Below are positions 34,320 through 54,100 of a stretch of 64,000 bases of DNA, one piece after another. Location of the stretch: the NCBI GenBank assembly GCA_029964075.1, contig CM057140.1, positions 15,022,643 through 15,086,642 of the forward strand, given 5' to 3'. Position 1 is the first letter of the stretch; each line of letters starts with the position of its first letter. Source of the stretch: Patiria pectinifera. Its lineage: Eukaryota > Echinodermata > Asteroidea > Valvatida > Asterinidae. The notes beneath the pieces were generated by a model, which saw only the letters and a list, made by a program, of their open reading frames with translations, made no database searches and was not told the DNA's origin. Both the position numbers and the translations under genes were made by a program.

Positions 34320-37300
34320 ATGGTAAGTTGCATATTCTTTTCAATTTGAAAAAAAAGAATGATAAATTACAAGGAAATTGTATAGGTTCGTTTAATTGAG
34401 CAGATATTTTGTTTTGTTTGTTGTTTTATTTTTGTTGGTTTCTTGTTTGATTGTGCATAAATATTTTTTAACCCAGTCCTTGTTTAATCATTATATGCCG
34501 AGTCCATTATTGTCTTAATGTATTCTTACCATGATTTCATATTTAATTTTGGGGCATCTCCTTTTTAAAATTACTTTTATTATAATATTTGTACTTGACT
34601 TTAACCATTGAGAACTAGAAGCAAAATGCAATTTTCGAGTCATCACTCCTTCTTTTTGACATGAAATGAATTGAGTTTTGTTATATTATTCAGTACATGT
34701 ATTGCGTTTGAAATGTTCCACAACATCTCATCTTTTTAGGGCCCTTTCCATTTTTTCCCCAATGAACCTTAAACATTTTAAATGATGCTATATCCACCGA
34801 AGACATTGCCACGCCTAGTTTTGCTTGCCAAATTATACCAACCACACTGTTCAGCAAATACAAAGGACACACCTTAAAAGTACACTGCCCCGCTGAAATA
34901 TCTTCCCGTGTATAATAAATGCCGGCATATGTTCATTTTAAAATTAACGCATGGATGCGTCAGATGCCATGCCATGGTTAAAATGCAAATTAAAACAATG
35001 GAGATAGCTGCTTTGTTTATTAATGGTAGGGCAACTTGCCTCGAGTCGCCCTTGAAATATTATATACACGTGGGCTAGGCCTGTACGTTTGTACAAAATA
35101 CGTCTAATTTTGATATTTTATTTTATTGTAATAATCTAATTAATTTATCAATTTTTTCACCTGCTGGTTTCAAAATTATTACGGATGTCTAGGGTCCGGT
35201 TCTCAACATTATTTCAGTTGCACAACAAGTATCTGGATTTTTTTCCAAAATTTTGGACATTCTCATCAAAAATGCCAACTTGAATGGGAATAATGTAAAA
35301 CCAGAACGAAAATCGTTCAATTTATTTCGCAGTAACAAAGCACCCGGAGTATGATAATGACGACAACAATGCATGCATATCACGGAAATCAATAACGTTT
35401 ACTAAAGTCATTGTCTGGATACCGAAGCTGCCAGGACAATAGAATTATAATATTATGGATCCATATTCTTGGTTTTCAGCGCCACAGCTCATTAAAGGGG
35501 TTCGCAAGAATTGTTATCTTGTGTTAATATTGTTTTATTCGTTGCATTGAATAGTAAAAACGTGTATGTGCTGGCTAGGCTTTTATTTAAAGTCGCGTAC
35601 GCCCTTCGACGACCCAAAAACCCCAGAAGAAATCTCTAAAATTTAGCAGTGCTCATGCACAGGTGGTACGCGCGCACTTACGGCTTTTTCGACCAATAGG
35701 GTTGTCAGATTTCACGCGCGCGCCTCCAATGAAGAGCGCGCGCGGTATGCGCGTGAACATAGCCCCACTATCATGCCTCGCGCATACTGTTCTGACTTAT
35801 TGAGTCAGGACAATAAAACCTGCTTTGCACGATCCACAAAGTTTTGGAAATTCAATTTTATTCAATGGACCTTATTCACGAGGTAGCCAATTTTGTCTTG
35901 TTCCCTGAATGTATTTCATAAATTGTTAACAGTTGAATGGGATGGCGCCAGACTATTTATGGAGCCTTATTTTGCTTTCTTTCTCTTTAAATCTGGCTTA
36001 AAACATTAGGGAAAGTTTCATTATAATTTTTAAATCATTCATTGAAGCAGACTTGAATTATTTTGTTATGTACTTGCTTTCATTTCTCTTCGCAATTTCC
36101 AAAAGTGAAGATTTTACCTCACTTTTAATTCAACATGGCGGACTCGTGAATAAGGCCCATTGAAAGACCGAGGAGACCCGGCGGGCGTTGGTGAAGACAG
36201 GTGTCAAGGTGTTTTAGAATTTCTGTCAACTGGATTCCAGGTTTAACTTTAAATTCTCAGTTTATAGTAGGCCTCAACACAAATCAGATGGGTATGTTCT
36301 TTTTGGTCACTGCTGATTTATAGAACCGTATCAATATTTTGCGGATCATGACTCGTGACTCGGACTCGGACTCGAGTCACGATGAATGACACGGGACTCG
36401 GACTCGATTTTTGGTGACGCGAATATAGAACAAATAAGTCTGATATTTTGCTCTTGCGATTCTTTTAGCGTGAAGTGATATCCCTCCACGTGGGTCAGGC
36501 CGGAGTCCAGATGGGCAATGCCTGCTGGGAGCTGTACTGCCTGGAACACGGCATCCAGCCTGATGGTCAGATGCCCAGTGACAAGACCATTGGGAGTTGT
36601 GAGGATTCCTTCAACACCTTCTTCAGCGAGACCGGTACTGGCAAGCATGTTCCTCGCGCCATTTTTGTCGACTTGGAGCCCACAGTTGTCGGTGCGTTGC
36701 AAACAGAAGTCTTGATTGAATTGGTAATTTAACACGAGGAGTTGTGCTTGAAAGACATTATTTTCTTATTAATTTTTTTCCTTATTTGTACTCAGATGAG
36801 ATCCGCACTGGCACCTACCGTCAGCTCTTCCACCCTGAGCAGCTGATTACAGGCAAGGAGGATGCCGCCAACAACTATGCCAGGGGACACTACACTGTCG
36901 GGAGGGAAAAAGTGGATGACGTCTTGGATAAAATCCGCAAGATAGTACGTCTGATTTCAATATTTCCTTGCTCTTGCTAACTCATTGTCATACTTCAAGA
37001 GACATGAATTTACATTAGTTTGAATGCCACTTGTCCTGTAAAAAAAAATTGTTTGCTTATCTGTTTGATTAGGCTGATCCGTGCACGGGTCTCCAGGGTT
37101 TCCTCATCTTCCACAGCTTCGGTGGAGGCACCGGCTCTGGCTTCTCTGCCTTACTCATGGAGAGGCTTGCCGTGGACTTCGGCAAGAAATCCAAGCTGGA
37201 GGTAGCGGTTTACCCCGCACCTCAGATGTCTTCCTCGGTAGTGGAGCCTTACAACGCCGTCTTGGCCACCCATACCACCCTGGAGCATACCGATTGTGCC

Positions 37301-38059
37301 TTCATGGTCGACAATGAGGCCATCTACGAAATCTGCCGACGTAAACTTGACGTTGAACGGCCATCTTTCACCAACCTCAACCGTCTGATTGCCCAGATCG
37401 TGTCTTCCATCACTTCGTCGTTGCGTTTCGAGGGATCCCTAAACGTCGATCTGAATGAGTTCCAGACCAACTTGGTGCCTTACCCTAGAATCCATTTCCC
37501 TCTGGTGACCTACGCCCCTGTCGTCTCTGCCGAGAAGGCTCACCATGAGCAGTTTAGCATTGCAGACCTCACCAGTGCCTGTTATGAGCCAGAAAACCAA
37601 ATGGTGAAGTGCGATCCCCGTCACGGCAAGTACATGGCCTGCTGTCTGCTCTACCGAGGTGATGTCGTCCCTAAAGATGTCAACGCCGCCATCGCAACCA
37701 TCAAGACCAAGCGCAGCATCCAGTTCGTCGACTGGTGTCCAACTGGCTTCAAGGTGGGTATCAACAACCAGCCACCCACCGTCGTGCCAGGCGGTGATCT
37801 GGCCAAGGTGAGTCGTGCCGTCTGCATGCTGAGCAACACCACGGCCATCGCCGAGGCCTGGGCTCGTCTGGATCACAAGTTTGATCTGATGTACGCCAAG
37901 CGTGCCTTCGTCCACTGGTACGTGGGAGAGGGTATGGAGGAGGGTGAGTTCTCTGAGAGCCGTGAAGATCTGGCTGTCTTGGAGAAGGATTACGAGGAGG
38001 TCGGGAGAGACTCTGCAGACGGTGAAGAAGATGTTGAAGGAGACGCAGGCGAATACTAA
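34320..38059 (+). CDS. TUBA: alpha-tubulin gene A
   Basis: Alpha subunit of the tubulin heterodimer that forms microtubules. Exons: 34320-34322 (ATG alone, followed by GTAAGT), 36469-36691, 36796-36944, 37073-38059, for 453 residues. The body is alpha-type: [16 protein letters not shown] with the acetylatable Lys40, the GTP-binding GGGTGSG, the NEFQTNL segment with the catalytic Glu254, and [17 protein letters not shown]. The nascent N-terminus is MREV. Odd features: ADPCTG where alpha-tubulins normally have ADQCTG (position about 128), VSRAVCM for VQRAVCM, and a longer tail ending [12 protein letters not shown] candidate poly(A) signal is AATAAA at 38260. The one-codon first exon is chosen by analogy with the other copies and is the least certain part. 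Confidence 0.92.
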
Positions 38060-40397
38060 TTCAAAATGTCAAACATCACAGTTAAGAATCAGCTCTCTTG
38101 TGTACGATTTAGAGCTTTTGTTTAGTCACTTGTCTCAAATGTTGAGCCGCTCATTTAAATCTTATTCCTCTCACAATTGTTCGTTGCAGGATGCTATTTT
38201 TTCCTCAACTTAAGTCACCAACTTTAAAATATAAATTGAATTTGGGAAGGGTTTACTAAAATAAAATGTAATCAACTTGCCTTGCTGGAATTGGTGGAAG
38301 ATTATCATATGAATTACCTAATTCTTAAACAACAACAAAAACAAAACCTTGGAAAAGTGCAGGTCGTCTTTGTTTTCTCATGTGGAGTCGTTAACAGCAA
38401 TAATTGCATGAATAAATTATGACGTCCTTCAAAATTTAATGGCAGTTTCTTGATGGTATTGGTTTGACCTCGACCCTTGTCCCAAGGTTACGGTGAAATA
38501 ATTTATTTTTGTCTTTACTCAAATATTAGAATACAACTTCAAGACATTCTAGTCTTCCAAACAAAATTTATACTGACGCGCTTAAATTCGTACCCTGACC
38601 TACAAAAACCCTTCTTTAAAATAAGATAATTTTCCTGTGTTGTGTACATGGGCTCTTTCATTTTTGTTTCCATAGTAACACTTTTTATTAAATCCACCAC
38701 CCAGCTCGTCTGGCCTGTCCTTCACAGAGCGTGTCCCTCTTGGATATCGATTTTGTCTGCTGCTTTCATAGAAATTGACGTGGCCGTGGTATCTTATGGG
38801 AAACCATGACATTTCCACCACATCTCTTGACTTTATTTAGTCGTCTTTTACTACTTAAATTACGTGTTATGGGTGGACTCTACCGGTACTGGACTACAGA
38901 TGGGAGGCGGCCATCTTAAAATGTTAGTTGCCATCTCATCTTTTCATTGGTCACATCATTGTGACGTAGTTTGAAACAAACCTTTGATTGGTCGAATCGG
39001 TCCTTTCATGTTGCACGTATCTTCCCCATCTTGAGTCTTCTTGTTGGTTGTCTGTTCGGATCCTCTATTTTTGCTAATGTGTGGGCCACACATAACAGGC
39101 TGTAGTGTATAATATTTAGGCAAAATTCCCTTCTTTGTGATGTGGATCCCAAAAAAGTGTGTGAGTGTCGCGGTTTTTCTTTGCTATCTCCCTATGTGGA
39201 CACCATTAAAGTAAGGAGTTTATAAGTTGGGTATACATTGCTATTTCTGTGTGGAATCCACACAACACCATCACAGTATCAGGCACATGTCTTGCTTTAA
39301 GTGTCACAGCTACTTGATCAGATAGCCACCGTGAAAAGCTATTAAATTAAGGATTTTTTATCTGGCAAGCGCGGGAAATGTTGACCTTGGCTTTCTATTG
39401 TTATAATGGTCTCTCCTATAAGCGCTTCAACGGCGAGACAATGCCATGTAACCCGGCGAGCAACAGTCTGCACCAGTGACTCGGTAGAAATTAGGCGACT
39501 TGCCATCATTCATCGACGGTATTTTATTGATGAATTCATCATGGCCGTCTGAGAGGTATCACCATGGCAACCAACCTAATCGTTCAACCGTGAGATAAAC
39601 TCGGTTCGAAGGGGGGTATTGTTACTGCTGTAAATTAAATATGAAATGTAATTATCACAAGAGACAGTGAGAGAACGGATATTGTAGCATGCCACTGGCT
39701 CGATTCTGTAATTTATACATGTGACACGAACTTAAATATCTTAGCAAAGATAAAAAATTAACTTTTACCCTTCCAAAATACAGTCATGATGATTGGGAAT
39801 TTCTCACTTCCTACAGCCTCCGCGCACCGACACCCTCCAACCACGCCCCTTTCTTTGAAAACCTTTTTTTTTAAGCCATCCATTTTGTTTTTAAACTGTA
39901 GCCATCATTTTACTTTTTGCCTTCACTGCTTACATTTTCTCTGCAACATTAAGTTAGTCACACTCGGAGAAGTTAAGAAAGAAATGCATTTTTAAGATAA
40001 AATTACGGTAATAATTTTACACAAAAAGTTGTAGGAATTTTTATACGTTCTCATCATTTTAAAGCCATATCTACAAATTGACTTGAACTCAGATCGTCAA
40101 TGAACCAGCTGCCAAGATATGCCGTGCTGGTCGGCCTGGCATGACAGATACACATCGACATTATAAACAAAAAATGATAGATATTTCAATTCAAATTGTT
40201 CATTTATTTTTTGATACAAACACTGGTAACACTCCACCGAAATGATTTTTAAAAACGTCGTATCGAGATGACGATGACTTGTTGAATTGATGAAACCATG
40301 ACAACCCGAGGCCCGGTTTTTCAATATTTACGAGCCTGGCGCGCGCGCACGGATCCAGCCAATCGGCACAGGGCACGGTGAAGCGATGAAGCATGAT
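38060..40397. other. tubulin A 3' UTR and intergenic DNA
   Basis: AT-rich sequence with AATAAA at 38260-38265. No repeat family or coding exon was recognised in the rest. Confidence 0.5.
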
Positions 40398-40405
40398 TAT
40401 AAAAG
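40398..40405 (+). promoter_or_regulatory. TATA box of tubulin gene B
   Basis: TATAAAAG lies 139 bp upstream of the ATG of gene B, consistent with a 5' UTR of about 110 bases. No other TATA-like match this good is near. Confidence 0.65.
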
Positions 40406-40543
40406 ACCATCGGTTGGTAACCCGACCATCACTTGCTCTCAACTGCCGTCATCAACCGGTACAACGCCAAGAGACGCCAAGAAAAACAATTCCCAAACTC
40501 ACATCTTCTTTGGGTGTCAGTAACTTCGATAAAATAAGCAAAA

Positions 40544-43561
<3,018 letters not shown>

Positions 43562-43937
43562 ATTCTTAATTTGAAACCAAGTTTTCAATCAACTTTTTAA
43601 GCATTTTATTGCCTCAGTGCTAAAGATCGAATTTAAAGCTTTTCTCAGATTTAAGACAAAAACAAAGGCTTACCTGAAAAGATCTTAAATCTGTTTTTTT
43701 TTTAAATCAAAACCAGCATCCTTTAAACCAAAGTAAAAAAAAACATTGTGTGTGTTCTTATTTTGTTTTTTGAAAATGAATTAAACTGCTGCAAATTACT
43801 AAGGGCCTACTGACCTGGATTGACCTGAAATTAACAAATCCAAAAATGAAGTGGCTCGATATTTCAGCGTAATATGAGCAAGACTTTCTTCAGAGGCAAA
43901 TGACAGAGGAACAAGAAATAAACCTGTAAGGGACACA
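43562..43937. other. tubulin B 3' UTR
   Basis: Non-coding, AT-rich. It ends at an abrupt join with a tubulin 3' fragment. AATAAA at about 43917 is a possible poly(A) signal. Confidence 0.5.
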
Positions 43938-44150
43938 CTGAGCAACACCACGGCCATCGCCGAGGCCTGGGCTCGTCTGGATCACAAGTTTGATCTGATG
44001 TACGCCAAGCGTGCTTTCGTCCACTGGTACGTGGGAGAGGGTATGGAGGAGGGTGAGTTCTCTGAGGCTCGTGAGGATCTGTCTGCCCTGGAGAAGGATT
44101 ACGAGGAGGTCGGGAGAGACTCTCAGGAGCAAGAAGAAGATCAGCATTAA
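43938..44150 (+). pseudogene. TUBA: alpha-tubulin 3' fragment with a unique tail
   Basis: An uninterrupted copy of the last 70 codons of an alpha-tubulin, from [20 protein letters not shown] to a stop. It is almost identical in nucleotides to the array genes up to EKDYEEVG, then ends [11 protein letters not shown], a tail found in no other copy here and lacking the terminal Tyr. No splice acceptor of good quality and no upstream exons precede it, so it is either a truncated duplicate or an unused alternative 3' exon. The frame has no damage. Confidence 0.8.
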
Positions 44151-46140
44151 AGGATCAGTACTAAACCTAAACGATACAAAGAACTTGAAGCCCCTTTTTT
44201 CTGTCCCTCATGCTTTATTTTTGTGTCATTGAGGCTTGTGATTTCGTAGGCATTCTGTGTTTGATTGAAGAAAAAATGAACACAGTTCAAGACATCTCAA
44301 AGATTCAGCTGAATATCCCAACATCTGTTCGTATCGGAAGAATTAAAAGGTAATTGATTCATGGACGAAAACGCAATCCCATCATATCTGACCCTTTGTG
44401 GAGATTATCTATACATTGTTCACATTCTCGTTCTATAGAACCAGTAAGGAATATCTTCAGTCCTTTGCAGTTTAGAACAAAGACGTTCATGTTTTTTTTT
44501 TCCTTTGATGGTGCCTTCACAATATTGAGAGACTTTCTGATAATTCAGGAGTAGTTTACAGCTTTCACTTACCAAGTTTCTTCTGCAAGTGCTTGAAGTG
44601 TGCTTCTTCATACTTCATTCTTGTAATGTGTTCGTGTAATTTGTTAGCTTATTTTTACAATCAAATTGTTGTATAACATTTGTGCAATGTTAAAATGTGA
44701 ATATTTGTTCATTTTCAAGCCTCAGTGCATTAATTAATGGTCGCTTTGTAGGGTATAGGCTTCTTTACTTGAATAACTTAACAGTTTAAAAACAACAGCA
44801 ATATAGAACATATTTATAATGCAATAAGAAGAGTTTACAAAGAGGTATTGACAGTGATATCAATATCATTATTATGTTTGTGGGTAAGAAAACAAAATGT
44901 CGTGCAAGACTCAAAGCAAAGTAAGACCTAATTTTGAGGATGGTTCGAAAGTGGTCCGGTATTTCCAAAAATACAGTGCTGGGTTTGTTCCCATAATTAA
45001 TTTGTAGTCGCGCAACTGAGCATGCGTGGCCGGCTGACCGCATGTAGGTCCGTCATGGAGACAAGTTGAACATTAACAATCAAAATTATTAATGTGCCTT
45101 GAAGTAAGGAATCAATTCTTTGACCTTACTTCGCGTATGTAATCGTTAGCTGTGGAGTGATTAAACATTTGGCCTATGTGAAATTGAAATTGAAATACTC
45201 GCGTGGCAAATTTGGAGTTTTCGGCTGTTTTCTGGAATGCATTTAGGCCTACTTTTGTGTAATTTGGTTGCAATGGGTTTGTTTTGGATTGGTTTAGGCC
45301 TAATCATGTTGGCTTGGGATGGGTTGGGTTAGGTTGTCTGGGTTGGGTTGGGTTGGGTTGGGTTAGAGTGGGTTGGGTTGGGTTGGGTTGGGTTGGGTTG
45401 GGTTGGGTTAGGGTGGGTGGGTTGGCTTGGGTTGGGTTGAATTGGCCGGCCCATGCGAAATTCCAGTCCATCAACTCTCTTCCTCACCCGAAGCACAAAC
45501 ATACACGCGGTTTTTTTTCCGCGACAATTCAGGACAAAATGGCGCGGCCCGCACACAAGGGAATCATGGAAAATAGGGTGGAAATAACCGGGCCCCGTTC
45601 CGCATCCCCCGCGGCAAACTGGCGCGGGCTAGGCGGCCATAGTCAGAACGCCCTCCGTCACCGACTCTTGTCTAACACTGATAAAATCATGCAGTTCTGC
45701 TTTCCACTAACTTTGAAGTCTTTTGCTAGTAAAGGGAGTCAGGAACATTCAAATACGTGTGATACTGTGATGCATTTGTTTTTCAATAATGAGGGAATCG
45801 GAAAAGTCAATATAAAGATGCTTCGTCATTTGTTATATCACCAATAAATGATTGGCAGGGCAACAATGTAACTATCATGAAGGTTTGGCCGTGGGAACAA
45901 CACAAGAAGATTAACAAGAAACGTACTCCCCAGCATCACAATGCTAAACCGACCTTGACAAGTCTAATCCTTAATTCTGCACACAAAAAAACTACCCGCA
46001 AAATTGCAAAACCTCACTTATCTGATTTCCTGCTACGTACATAACACGCGCTGGCAAGGCACTCGAGTGGTCAAGGAAAAATCTCCTAAATCCCCCATTT
46101 TTTCCTTCTTTCTCGGTCCTAAGCGAAGAAGACACTCAAC
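44151..46140. other. intergenic DNA upstream of tubulin C with GGGTT repeat
   Basis: No gene is supported here. The main structure is the GGGTT array listed separately. The region just upstream of 46141 has CT-rich sequence and no clear TATA box. Confidence 0.5.
45318..45441 (+). repeat. GGGTT pentanucleotide array
   Basis: About twenty GGGTT units with interspersed GGGTTA and GGGTGG variants. The G-run spacing would allow G-quadruplexes on the plus strand. It resembles telomere-type repeats but the pure TTAGGG hexamer is not maintained, so it is a microsatellite, not a telomere. Confidence 0.9.
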
Positions 46141-49458
<3,318 letters not shown>

Positions 49459-51047
49459 TGTTTCATTAGGACGTCTGTGTCAGATGCAAGACAACACTTT
49501 AAAAACACTTTAGTTAGATTTGATCAGAAAACAGTCAAATTGCCTCGCAGCCGACCACAGAAAAGTTCCGGTGTAGGTTTGACTGTTTTATTTTAGTCAA
49601 AGTTAGTATCACAAAAGACTGGGATTTGTCTGTGATGCAGCTTTTTGTAGCATAACTTCGACCCTGGCATAAATGTCTCTTTTTTTGGTTGTAATATTCA
49701 TCGCGAGATTCATGTTATCCCTCAATGAAATTTATTTTTCATCGCACTTATCTTTCAGTTTAAACAAAATATCATCATCGAATTTTAGCAAACACTTTAC
49801 ACGTTTATGTTCATTTGGAAAGTGATATTAAAGAACATGAACTTCTCCAAGCAAAAACATTGAAACTAAATAAGTGTACGTGTGGGTGTGGTAACTTTAA
49901 TTTAAGGCAATCCAGGTCACCAAAACGGAGATTGACTCCTAAGAAAATAATGCTTACTTTGGTTTATTGGGTTTTTTTAGTACTTCCCTTTAATAAATTA
50001 ATTATACTGACAGGCCGCTTTTATTTCAAATACTCAAAAGTATTCTCGCCTGTGTCCCTTTCGTGACCCCCAAACTTTTTCCCTTTCTCGTTCTTGCCAA
50101 AAAATGAAGAAAAAACCGCCTTACGTGTCAGTTTCTAAATTTGAACTATTTCTCCAAACTTCAGGAATTCAATGTACAACATTTGCTTTTGCTTCAATTT
50201 ACAGGAATAAATGGATTTGGAGGATTAGTATGTTATAGCAAATGACTTGTTTCACATTTTGGGCTTGTATAGATGCTGGGAAAAACCAAGAAAACCATTC
50301 ATGTTCTTGTAGTCTGGTTCCCTGACCCACTTAAGATGATATATACGGAGAATGTATAGACTTTGGGGAATTGTAAGGTCAAAGAATCAGTCTAGCAGGC
50401 TTGTAACCCTTCACAGGTGTGTATTAAATCTATTGCAAAGAGTTTTTGCAGCAAAGAGTTTGCAAGCAGTTTTTGAAGGAAAAAAAACCCAGTTTTCTCC
50501 AACTTGTCGGCCGACCAGCGTTGGAAAAATACAATTTTTCTTGAAAATGTCAGCACACTAGGCCGAGGAACCACGATTTCACAGGATAAGTTTAGACTGT
50601 CATTCCCTAACAATCCAGTAAGGTATTTTTGTGATAATTTGATCATTTCGTTTTGTGATGTTTGCAAATGTTGTATCTTCCATTGAACTTTCGGGTCCGA
50701 GTGACGTTGCACATGACACGTTTTACGTGACACGTCTCCGGCGCCGGTGGTAGTCACCATTCTAATTCTGGTCGTTGACTCAGATGACGTCATACAGTCT
50801 TTGTCCGGACTCAGCGGTTGAATGTGAATGACCTTCAAAAAGGAACCGCATTGGCCGATCCACACGACCCATTCGCGAACGGCGCAATGCCACAAACGTA
50901 TACAGTCAGTATAACCTTTGAGCTGCCTAATTACCATAAAGGGGCGGCAGTACGAAAAACAAACAATTACACGTCATCTTTATACATAGAAATGATTACA
51001 GGTTTTTTGGTTCAGTTCGACGATTATTTTTCCCGACCCTAGCTCCC
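49459..51047. other. tubulin C 3' UTR and intergenic DNA
   Basis: AT-rich non-coding sequence. The 181-codon open frame on the minus strand at 50392-50937 has low-complexity composition and no recognisable domain, and is not called a gene. Confidence 0.5.
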
Positions 51048-51055
51048 TATATAAA
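51048..51055 (+). promoter_or_regulatory. TATA box of tubulin gene D
   Basis: TATATAAA lies about 142 bp upstream of the ATG of gene D, nearly the same distance as the TATA box of gene B, which supports both one-codon first exons. Confidence 0.65.
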
Positions 51056-51189
51056 CAGGGTGCTGCAGGTGCAGTGTTAACACATGTTCCTGTACCGTTC
51101 ATAGTTGACGTTCAACAGGACCGACCAACGAGGGAATTCCATTGTTTTTTCTTCCTAAACCAGAAGCTACTGAAACTCATCTCTTCATT

Positions 51190-54100
51190 ATGGTATGTAA
51201 CAAAAAATAAGCTAATTTATCCCAGTTTGTTTTGCAAGTTAATTGAAATGTTCAAGCTGCCGAAGCAAGTGTGAAAACGCCGTATTCAAGCCATTATTAT
51301 TTAGATGGCATGTCGTTCCATTGTTGAGGAAAATAAATATTCAGTTGATAATGCAAACAGAGAAGATTTTATTTGTTTTTATCGACAAATCCCAACTCGG
51401 GTTCATGCTATACTATCAGAAAGAAACGACATGCTGGACAAACAAAACGACGAAGAATCTTTTCAGAAATTGAGTGTGGTGCAAAAATAAAGCAGCTGTT
51501 AGTGCAGAATTATGTTTAAAAGGGGTGTATTGGCATCCTCCCCAACAATAAATTCAACCAGTTATTTGCCATCAACTCCTTAATTATTCACGTGAGATGT
51601 CCAATAAGTTTGAGATTCACAAATTGAGTCCATTCAATCATTTGGATATTCATTGATTCAATATTATAGGAAAGCGTTCATATTTCATTTAATTTTTTTT
51701 AGCGTCAAAACGAACAATGATGTATCGAACGGATAATTATTACCAGCAAGAAAATAAATTGCACATGAAATTTACAATCGTACCATGCTTAGTACGGTTA
51801 TCAACATCATCAGTTTAAACAATTTTTGATAACGATTCTAATTTTGAAGTCTTGTTCAAAGTTAATAATCGCCAAGATATAGTGTGGTATTATTTGATTG
51901 ACTGAAAAATTGTATATTTGAATGAAACAGGTGAGTTGGGGTTAATTATTGAATGAAGGTAATTTCCCTCTTTTTTTTTAAGAATCACTTCCAGAGTTTT
52001 TCGTTTCGAATATAATGGGCAGTGTGATAATTCGAAACCCATTTGTTAACAAGTTGAGAATTGCAAACAATTTCCAACCAAAACTAGCTGATAGTTGTCT
52101 CTTCCAATGCAAGCACTTGACAACGAACTTCGGCACCTGAAAAAAATGCTGATTATAATATTGATTTTGTGATTGAAATTATGAAATTTGCTATGGGTTG
52201 AGTAATGCGCCTATCAAATGTCTCCCCCTCCCCCTCTCCCCCCCCCTCCCCGCTCCCCCGCTCCCCCGCTCCCCCGCTGCCCCAGGTCCGATGTCGGGAT
52301 ATTGTCACTTTTTCATGCCCCAGGGTGGGGATTTTGGTCACTCAAATTGCATTGTTACCATTGGCGTACTACATGGAAAGGCAATCACCAGTGTGCCCTG
52401 TGTGTCGGGATTGTCACTTAAATTTTGCCCGAGGGGTGGGGATTTTGTCACTTCAAAAGTTACAATCCCCACGTCTTGGGTGGGGCAGCCCGGAGGGAGG
52501 GGTGGGGGAAACAATTGATAGGCGCATAACTGCTGAAAATGATGAGAAAATTTATTGACCTTTTTAGGGGGGGGGGCTGCTTTTTATCTTGAGGAGCGGT
52601 TAAACTTGGCAGATTGGGTTTAAGTTCGGGGGTACTTTATAATAGACTTCACTGAGTTCAGGTTTGGAAAATGAAAGTACAAAGTGTCTGCTCATGTGTA
52701 TCAAAGAGGAACACTGACTTGCCCATAGTGAGGGCGCTCTATGCAAAAGGTCTATTGTTAACCAGATTTGAATGGATTTGGACCAAGTTTTGCCCTTGTT
52801 TGTGGCACGGGTATGCAACTAATGATCTCTTGGTTTTTCATTTTAGCGCGAATGTATCTCTATCCATGTCGGCCAGGCCGGAGTCCAGATGGGCAATGCC
52901 TGCTGGGAGCTGTACTGCCTGGAGCACGGCATCCAGCCTGATGGTCAGATGCCCAGTGACAAGACAGTTGGTGCTTGTACAGACGCCTTCAACACTTTCT
53001 TCAGTGAGACGAGTGGTGGTCAGCATAACCCGAGGGCCATCATGGTGGATCTTGAACCCACTGTCATAGGTAGGAGAAGAGGCATTTTATTTTTCTTTCC
53101 AGTAGATTGGTACGTGTGTAAATAAACGGTTATGGTGGGGTCGATTGTCCAATAAGAAGGCTTGTTTGAATTAGCGCGTTCACGCGTCATAGCGTGAGAA
53201 CCAATCAGAGAACTGGTTCATGATTGCTTTGTTTCTTATCATTACTTGCTGAAATTTGTATCTTTGGCAAACAAGCCGAAACCAGTTTGTGTGAGTTTGA
53301 TGTCAGTTTTAAATGCAAATTATTATTAGTAACTTATAGAAAATAACATTCACTTAATCCAGATGAAGTCCGCACTGGAACCTACCGTCAGCTCTTCCAT
53401 CCTGAGCAGCTGATCACAGGCAAGGAAGGTGCTGCCAACAACTATGCCAGGGGCCATTACAGCGTGGGCAAGGAGCTGATAGATCAGGTTCTGGACAGAA
53501 TAAGGAAACTAGTAAGTGTTGGTCTCTGTCACTTTCCCTATCTCTTCCCTTACCTATAATGTTCAGATGTTTGTCCCTATACCCGTCTAGCCTTGTTAAC
53601 GTCTCTGTGTCTGCGTCTGTCTGTGTCTGTGTCTGTATCCCTTCTTGCAACTGTTTTTGTCTCTTTCTTAATCATTATCTGTGTCCCTGTCTTTGTCAAT
53701 CTGACATCCGTCCTTTACCCCTTCTACTTACACCCCCCCCCCCTATCTCTCTCCCAGAGAGAAAATGTTTTCTTTGTCTTCTCATGTCTCTCACTCGTTG
53801 TAACTTCTGTTTGTGTCGATATATCTGGTGTTTCAACTTGAATTTTTTTTTCGTATTACATTATTCATTTGTATTTTTTGTACAGGCTGATCACTGTACT
53901 GGTCTCCAGGGATTTCTGCTCTTCCACAGCTTCGGTGGCGGCACCGGCTCCGGCTTCACATCTCTGTTGATGGAGCGTCTCTCAATGGACTACGGAAAGA
54001 AACCCAAGTTGGAATTCGCTATCTACCCCTCGCCGAATCTGTCCTCCGCGGTCGTGGAGCCTTACAACTCCATCCTGACCACCCACACCACCCTGGAGCA

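Noticed and set aside
45284..45847. 187-codon open frame over the GGGTT repeat
   Set aside because: The first third is simple-repeat translation and the remainder has no recognisable domain or splice context.
50392..50937. 181-codon open frame on the minus strand between tubulins C and D
   Set aside because: No family resemblance and no splice or promoter context; it overlaps the upstream region of gene D.
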